Assembly: GCA_031262205.1 (NCBI GenBank)
Contig: JAISID010000086.1
Coordinates: 1-25,752 of the forward strand
Source of the DNA: Holosporales bacterium
Lineage (GTDB): Bacteria > Pseudomonadota > Alphaproteobacteria > RUG11792
Reading direction: 5' to 3'
Length of the DNA: 25,752 nucleotides
A model generated the notes under the pieces. That model saw nothing but the letters and a program-made list of their open reading frames with translations. It searched no databases and was not told where the DNA came from. A program made the position numbers and the translations under genes. Positions 22,557 through 25,752 of the stretch are shown here, piece by piece (position 1 is the stretch's first letter; every line of letters starts with the position of its first letter).

Positions 22557-24026
22557 TCAAGCCTCTGAAACGCCTAGTTTTTCTTTTAAAATCTTATTGA
22601 TTTTTTCAGGATTTCCCTTATTTTGCAGCTCCTTCATCGTCTGTCCTACGAAAAAGCCAAACAGCTGCGTCTTGCCGTTTTTATAGTTTTCAACCTGCGA
22701 AGGATTGTTTTGCATAACCTTATTTACAGCGGCTTCTATTACCGCCTCGTCCTGAATCTGGACTAGCCCCTGCTCTTTTACTATTTTGGACGGAGAATCT
22801 CCTGTTTCAGTCATCGTAGCGAAAACGGTTTTGGCAATTTTCCCAGATATTGTTTCATCAAGAATCAGATCGACTAATTCGGTAATGTATTCGATGGGAA
22901 TACCCGCTGTTTCTATTGTCTTGTCTTCCTTATTTAAAATTGCAAATAGTTCGCCGGTTATCCAATTCGCAATTAACTTCGCGGATTCGAGGCGGCTGAA
23001 CTTTGAAACGGAAACGGCTTTTTCAAAATAGTCCGCCGTCGATTTTTCTTCAATCAAAAGGTTTGCATCAGTTTCGGATAGTCCGTAATCTCTTGTAAAT
23101 CTCTCGCGTTTTTCATCTGGCAACTCGGGCATCTCGTTCTTGAGTTTTGCTATTCTAGCGTCGCTTAAAACTACTGGTTTTAAATCTGGGTCTGGGAAAT
23201 ACCTATAATCCGCCGCGTCCTCCTTCGACCGCATAGACCTTGTTTCTCCGTTGTTTGAATCAAACAATCTAGTTTCCTGAACGATTCTCTCCCCGTTTTC
23301 GTTGGCGATTATCTGTCTTTGAGCTTCGTAATCAAGGGCTTGCCCTAAGAATTTAATCGAATTTATATTTTTTATCTCAACTCTGTTTCCAAACGGTTCT
23401 CCAGGTTTTCTAACGGATATATTTGCATCAACCCGAAGATTGCCGCGTTCCATATTGCAATCGCAAGAACCGACGTATTTTAAAATCATTCTGAGCTTCT
23501 TAACATACTGCATAGCCTCGTAAGAAGATCTCATGTCAGGTTTCGATACAATCTCCATAAGCGGCACTCCGGCTCTGTTAAGATCGACGTACGAGCAGTC
23601 GGGAGACAAATCGTGAATGCTTTTCCCTGCGTCTTGTTCTATATGAATCCTCTCAATATTGACTCTCTTTTTATTGCCGTCTAAAAGATCAATATCGACG
23701 TATCCGTCTGAAATTATTGGATGAAACAATTGCGATATTTGATATCCCGACGGGAGATCGGGATAAAAGTAATTTTTCCTATCAAACTTTGAAACTTTAT
23801 TAACGACGCCGTTTATTCCAAAGCCGGTCTTAATAGCCTGATTAACGGCGTTTTCATTAAGAACTGGAAGCATTCCGGGCATCGCGGCATCGTAAAAACT
23901 TACGTTCATATTAGGATCGGCTCCAAACTCAGTCGGGCTACTGCTAAATAGTTTAGAATGCGTTGAAATCTGAGCGTGTACCTCAAGTCCTATAACAACT
24001 TCCCATCCGTTAATTGATTCGTTCAT
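22557..24026 (-). CDS. gatB: Aspartyl/glutamyl-tRNA amidotransferase subunit B
   Basis: This subunit of the GatCAB complex phosphorylates and then amidates misacylated Glu-tRNA(Gln) or Asp-tRNA(Asn), giving correctly charged tRNAs in bacteria lacking the direct synthetases. The 489-residue protein begins WEVVIGLEVHAQISTHSKLF (9-28), followed by PGMLPVLNENAV (49-60), KFDRKNYFYPDLPSGYQISQ (83-102), VPLMEIVSKPD and the GSCDCNMERGNLRVDANIS block. RYFPDPDLKPV follows, then the helical GatB/Yqey tail domain ending FGFFVGQTMKELQNKGNPEK. Length and order are standard. The ATG at 24026 has GAGATG upstream. The partner genes gatA and gatC are not in the window. Confidence 0.97.
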   Translation of the reverse strand: MNESINGWEVVIGLEVHAQISTHSKLFSSSPTEFGADPNMNVSFYDAAMPGMLPVLNENAVNQAIKTGFGINGVVNKVSKFDRKNYFYPDLPSGYQISQLFHPIISDGYVDIDLLDGNKKRVNIERIHIEQDAGKSIHDLSPDCSYVDLNRAGVPLMEIVSKPDMRSSYEAMQYVKKLRMILKYVGSCDCNMERGNLRVDANISVRKPGEPFGNRVEIKNINSIKFLGQALDYEAQRQIIANENGERIVQETRLFDSNNGETRSMRSKEDAADYRYFPDPDLKPVVLSDARIAKLKNEMPELPDEKRERFTRDYGLSETDANLLIEEKSTADYFEKAVSVSKFSRLESAKLIANWITGELFAILNKEDKTIETAGIPIEYITELVDLILDETISGKIAKTVFATMTETGDSPSKIVKEQGLVQIQDEAVIEAAVNKVMQNNPSQVENYKNGKTQLFGFFVGQTMKELQNKGNPEKINKILKEKLGVSEA

Positions 24027-24145
24027 AATAAAATTTCATCTCTGCAAATAAGTGGATCTTAATCGTTAAACGCTATCCAAAAGGATAAACGCGCATATCG
24101 ATTTTATCACAGCTTCTCGTCGTTTTAAGGGAAAATTTTATAACT

Positions 24146-25222
24146 CTATCTCGCTTGTAATTTTGCGTCGATTTCCAAAAAGCTCTTGAAAAAACCCAAA
24201 ACATATTTCAATTTATCCTCTAATTCAAGCCTGTCAAACTCCTCTTTAGAGTAATCGCCCATTTGATAGTAAAAGGAAGCGTTGCGCTCGACTTTTGAAA
24301 GAATCTCGTCAAGTTGTCTCGACGACGTCTTCACATCTCTTATCCACAAAAATCTATATAAACCGTTGATAAACGCCGAGGCTTTCACATAAAACAAAAC
24401 CCTTTTCAAGCTATCCTCATCCGCCTCTTCGCCAAGATATTTGCTTGTAAACGCTTTGATATCCTCAAAATCCTCTAGGCCTGAGCCGTATAAAAAGTAT
24501 GCGAGGTCGCACAACGGATCATCGTAGCGGCTTTCTTGAAAATCTATAAAATAAACCCTCTCGTCCTCGGCAATTAAAATGTTCTTAGTCCACAGGTCTC
24601 CATGCGTTGGGATAGACTCCACGCGTCGAATCCCCTTATAACTCTCAAATAAAGATTGACGCCAATTATCAAATTCGGACGGCAACTCAATTTCCCCTTG
24701 TTTTAGTTGTTCAATAAAATGCGAGGCTTCCTCCATCATAGAAACTCTTGTTAAGCAAAGTTCTGTCCCAGCTGCGTGGATATTTCTTAAATGCCCGATA
24801 ACCTTATCCATAATTTCTTTATTTTGAAAATCTGAAAAACGAAAAAGCCGCCCGTCTATATATTCCATCACAACAATAAACGGATTCTCTTCATCGTCTA
24901 CAAACACAAGTCGAGGAGCTATTCCGCGAGACGAACAAAATTTATGCATCTGTAATTCAGAAACTCTACGAAGCTGACTTTCAGTTTTCAAAGCGACTTT
25001 TAAAACATACTTTTTACCGGATACTTCAAAGGTATATAATTCGGCTCCAGAAAGCCCTCCCCTTAATTCGGTCAGTTGCGTTTTGCAACCGCCTTTAAAA
25101 TCCCGAGTTATTTTTGCTATCGCTTCAATTCGCGTCGTTTCGCAAACATCGCGTTCCAAAGCCGCAAAACAATTGCAAAAAAGAAAACATATGAGCGATA
25201 AAAAAGCGCTTAGTTTATTCAT
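24146..25222 (-). CDS. Apparently exported choline/aminoglycoside kinase-like phosphotransferase
   Basis: The kinase core belongs to the APH/choline kinase/LicA group. It has a glycine-rich loop RGGLSGAELYTF (about 54-65), the ATP lysine in YVLKVA, IPTHGDLWTKNIL with the catalytic HGD at about 207-209 and N214, and VYFIDFQES with metal-binding D227. The C-terminal lobe is helical and matches choline kinases in pattern. The unusual part is the N-terminus: MNKLSAFLSLICFLFCNCFA has a basic start, hydrophobic core and FA-A cleavage site like a Sec signal peptide. I chose ATG 25222, with AGGAG ten bases upstream, over the TTG one codon earlier. Length is 358 residues. If exported, its ATP source would be outside the cytoplasm, as for effector kinases; otherwise the hydrophobic stretch is a membrane anchor. 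Substrate is unknown. Confidence 0.82.
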   Translation of the reverse strand: MNKLSAFLSLICFLFCNCFAALERDVCETTRIEAIAKITRDFKGGCKTQLTELRGGLSGAELYTFEVSGKKYVLKVALKTESQLRRVSELQMHKFCSSRGIAPRLVFVDDEENPFIVVMEYIDGRLFRFSDFQNKEIMDKVIGHLRNIHAAGTELCLTRVSMMEEASHFIEQLKQGEIELPSEFDNWRQSLFESYKGIRRVESIPTHGDLWTKNILIAEDERVYFIDFQESRYDDPLCDLAYFLYGSGLEDFEDIKAFTSKYLGEEADEDSLKRVLFYVKASAFINGLYRFLWIRDVKTSSRQLDEILSKVERNASFYYQMGDYSKEEFDRLELEDKLKYVLGFFKSFLEIDAKLQAR

Positions 25223-25225
25223 CAA

Positions 25226-25752
25226 TCGTTTTCTCCTCTTAAAAGCCTGAATTATTTTATGATTTTGTTAATGCCTATCTATATTTATAATACATTGCTT
25301 TCTTTTATTTTTTATAACCTTTTTGGAAATCGTTTCCTTGGCGTCCCATAAGCGCGGTTTGTAAACAAAATGTAAAAATTTTGTCGCTAACAGGAATTAA
25401 CGACAAATGAAAATAAGCTCGCGCGGGATTGTTTCAAGGACGATTCCCCCCTTCAGCGCAATACTAGCATCGTATTAACCAGCGCCGTAGGCGCATCTCT
25501 TTTTAACGATAAGCAACCAGACTATGCGCAAGCCAATCGCTCCCTCTAATAATATTTATCTTCGGAATCATCCCATAGTTTATTGGTTCTTATACTCCTA
25601 GATAAGTTCTTACTTAGTCTACTATATATCGATAGAGATATATTCTGCTTACTTGTTGTTGGGTATTACGAAATACTAAAAATATTCAGAGAAAAATAAT
25701 AACATAGTAATTCGAGTAATGATACTTATATCGTCACATCATAATTCTATAT
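25226..25752. other. Gene-free right end of the window
   Basis: These 527 bases hold no protein or RNA gene that I can support. They include a copy of the dispersed repeat (25391-25451), a hairpin GCGCCGTAGGCGC at about 25483-25495, a degenerate short motif CGGAATCATCCCATAG at 25563-25577, and a very AT-rich end with the palindromic run CTATATATCGATAG. Confidence 0.5.
25391..25451 (-). repeat. Dispersed intergenic repeat, reverse-oriented copy
   Basis: It shares CAAATGAAAATAAG and the order TTAAY-CAAATG-GCGCG-GATTC with the copy at 22493-22549. On the minus strand it begins GGGGGGAATCGTCC, echoing the terminal GGGAATC of the element at 16081. Confidence 0.5.

Noticed and set aside
1..25752. 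CRISPR array or prophage
   Set aside because: No regularly spaced direct repeats, cas genes or phage structural genes were seen; the repeats present are dispersed and unevenly spaced.

Overview
The window is a stretch of a moderately AT-rich Gram-negative chromosome, most probably from an alphaproteobacterium with a compact or reduced genome. The evidence is the mix of genes: a proton-pumping pyrophosphatase with the K+-independent signature, an alphaproteobacterial-type membrane transhydrogenase, a short phosphatidylserine decarboxylase like that of Rickettsia and its relatives, a Gram-negative porin, LptC, Dxs, GatB, and a perfect ParB-binding parS palindrome. The species cannot be named from sequence alone. 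Most housekeeping genes lie on the minus strand and stand alone or in pairs rather than in their textbook operons (gatB without gatCA, lptC without lptAB, tmk without holB, pntB without pntAA).

Layout: 1-1607 is the N-terminal three quarters of hppA, cut by the left edge. From 1774 to 7527 lies an AT-rich accessory block with three defence-like modules. The first is a two-gene operon of a ComEC-type metallo-beta-lactamase-fold protein and a four-helix membrane protein, which I cannot match to a named system. The second is a TdeIII-type restriction-modification operon. The third is a single-gene ABC-type ATPase fused to a DUF4435/TOPRIM-like domain, as in fused PARIS (AriA-AriB) or OLD-like proteins. 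tRNA-Ser(TGA) sits inside the block and tRNA-Lys(CTT) and tRNA-Glu(CTC) close it. Next come a striking 84-nt cloverleaf-like perfect inverted-repeat element, a fused PntAB-PntB transhydrogenase, a DUF2628 membrane protein and dusB.

The middle holds a porin with its own promoter and strong terminator, then about 900 bp without a protein gene that carries a long hairpin, parS and an orphan terminator, then tmk and a secreted coiled-coil protein. The right half holds a repeat-rich gap, an unrecognised 286-residue protein, a psd-dedA operon, dxs, lptC, xth, gatB and an apparently exported choline/aminoglycoside kinase-like protein.

The core genes serve envelope and lipid synthesis (psd, dedA, lptC, porin, dxs), energy coupling (hppA, pntB), tRNA and translation (dusB, gatB, three tRNAs) and DNA metabolism (tmk, xth). 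The intergenic gaps are shared by a dispersed repeat family and a short recurring motif, GGGGATNATTCCC. By my eye count the predicted restriction site GGNCC occurs only five times in the whole window, against about 26 for CCNGG, which has the same composition. This independently supports an active or recently active GGNCC-type restriction system. The best candidates for something undescribed are the MBL/membrane-protein pair, the cloverleaf element and the repeat family.
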